NCBI GenBank assembly: GCA_025936955.1
Contig: JAICSL010000079.1
Span: 1 to 7,240 of the forward strand
Length of the DNA: 7,240 bases
Direction of reading: 5' to 3'
From: Nitrososphaeraceae archaeon
GTDB taxonomy: Archaea; Thermoproteota; Nitrososphaeria; Nitrososphaerales; Nitrososphaeraceae
Within the stretch, counting starts at the first letter, position 1; each line of letters opens with the position of its first letter. Made by a program: the position numbers and the translations under genes. A model generated the notes under the pieces. That model had not been told where the DNA came from. It searched no databases and saw only the letters and a program-made list of their open reading frames with translations. Positions 6,324 through 7,240 of the stretch are shown one piece after another.

Positions 6324-7240
6324 TTGTCTTATACTGGAACTGATGATGTGCTAATGAGGAATGATGTTCTACTGGACATTGCTACCTTTTTGGCAAGGAG
6401 ATGGTCGGCTAACTCTAAGGTTGTTATAGTGCTAAAGAAGAATACAATACCTATTTCAAAACCTGAAAAAAATCAGATTATACTTCCCGCCCTCGATTAT
6501 TATCCAGGAACTAGTTTTCAAAAATATCGACAATGGCGAGTTGCCTTGTGGTATGAATCAATGCGTATGCGTTATTCAACGAAAGTTTTAAGTTATGAAC
6601 ATGCTTTCGGGTTTCTTCTAAATACTGTCGAAACCAAACGTGTGGAGATCCTTGGCCTTAAAGATTGGAATGGGATGACAAAAGAGGTTATTTTCAATGA
6701 AGGTATTTCATGGCTATCTCGTCCGCTTCTAAATTCTCTATATGGGAAATACAAAATTATTGAAGCATTTTCCCAGTATTTCTTAACAGGCTATCTGAAA
6801 GGTGAATTATACGGTAGTCTCTTTGATAAAGTGAAAAATGGTTCAGAGCTTGCAAATAGTGTAGTAGTAAAGGGAGTAGATAATAATTATGACACTCGAT
6901 GGATTGAACAACATATACCGCAGATACTCAAAATACTTGAAATAGATTCGCTTATTTCAATCCCAGTTATTGCCCCCAGAACAAGGATTGGCCTATCTAT
7001 GAACCAAAATGATCTGGTAAGGGAACTTGAAAAAATAGTTACAGCAAGACAAAGAGACAAAAATATCTACGAGACAACAAAGGACATTGTAGAGGGAAAG
7101 GATATCTTGGGTGAATATAAGAGTTTAATGAATGAAAGTAAAAAGACGGACAATAAGGGTTACGAGAGTTTAGAAAATTTCGGTCTAAGCATTCCTGAAA
7201 GAATGGATATAGATGAAACACAAATTTATGACATCCCTTT
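6324..7240 (+). CDS. NorD/CobT/CbbO-like partner protein, N-terminal part (3' end outside window)
   Basis: An uninterrupted frame of 305 codons runs off the right edge, beginning 3 bases after the pair B ATPase stop and in the same frame. Start candidates are TTG 6324 (Shine-Dalgarno-like GGTGA at good spacing), GTG 6348 and ATG 6354; 6324 is chosen tentatively. Numbering from it, an opening TFLARRW (21-27) and an NQIILPALDYYPG strand/turn (50-62) lead to QWRVALWYESMRMRYS (70-85) and LLNTVETKRVEILGLKDW (98-115), resembling the helical N-terminal half of NorD/CobT-type proteins, where EDxRVE and a His/Glu motif are common. SLYGKYKIIEAFSQYFL (138-154) and HIPQILKILEID (197-208) follow. From about 240 it becomes charged and linker-like, as in relatives where a linker precedes a C-terminal VWA domain. 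No VWA domain lies within the visible part; its presence downstream is a prediction. The family call rests on pattern memory plus the neighbouring CbbQ/NorQ ATPase. Confidence 0.7.
   Translation, partial: MSYTGTDDVLMRNDVLLDIATFLARRWSANSKVVIVLKKNTIPISKPEKNQIILPALDYYPGTSFQKYRQWRVALWYESMRMRYSTKVLSYEHAFGFLLNTVETKRVEILGLKDWNGMTKEVIFNEGISWLSRPLLNSLYGKYKIIEAFSQYFLTGYLKGELYGSLFDKVKNGSELANSVVVKGVDNNYDTRWIEQHIPQILKILEIDSLISIPVIAPRTRIGLSMNQNDLVRELEKIVTARQRDKNIYETTKDIVEGKDILGEYKSLMNESKKTDNKGYESLENFGLSIPERMDIDETQIYDIP

Noticed and set aside
7039..7221. Minus-strand open frame of 60 codons
   Set aside because: It is antisense to the NorD-like gene, which is open through the window end. Its Phe/Tyr/Pro-rich translation matches no family I know.

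Overview
The window reads as chromosomal DNA from a low-GC archaeon, most probably a Nitrososphaerota (Thaumarchaeota) ammonia oxidiser of the Nitrososphaera/Nitrosocosmicus kind. The reasons are two archaeal-type ribosomal proteins (uS13 and uS4), an ArsR-type winged-helix regulator carrying an S-layer-like domain, AT-rich TATA elements about 28-30 bases ahead of start codons (leaderless-type promoters), and several TTG starts. The lineage is inferred from sequence feel, not from a database search.

Layout. Bases 2-910 (+) hold the 3' part of a regulator gene that is open through the left edge. It converges, with a 23-base gap, on a minus-strand pair, rps13 (2028 to 1453) then rps4 (1422 to 934). 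A 360-base non-coding region (2029-2388) separates rps13 from a divergent plus-strand block that fills the rest of the window.

The plus-strand block has four genes arranged as two ATPase/partner pairs. Pair A is a large ChlI/MoxR-like AAA+ ATPase (2389-4047) followed closely by a von Willebrand factor A (VWA) protein with a MIDAS motif (4058-5434). Pair B is a small CbbQ/NorQ-type AAA+ ATPase (5514-6320) followed after 3 bases by the N-terminal part of what looks like a NorD/CobT/CbbO-like partner (6324 to beyond the right edge). In characterised relatives (ChlI-ChlD magnesium chelatase, CobS-CobT cobaltochelatase, NorQ-NorD, CbbQ-CbbO) the AAA+ ring works with a VWA protein that docks it on a client, for metal insertion or enzyme remodelling. 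Two distinct pairs back to back, with no recognisable client in the window, are the most interesting feature here.

Putative TATA boxes sit at nearly the same distance from the start codons of rps13, the pair A ATPase and the pair B ATPase. This suggests three transcription units (rps13-rps4; pair A; pair B) and supports the TTG starts chosen for rps13 and the pair A ATPase. No tRNA, rRNA, CRISPR array, insertion sequence or attachment site was seen.
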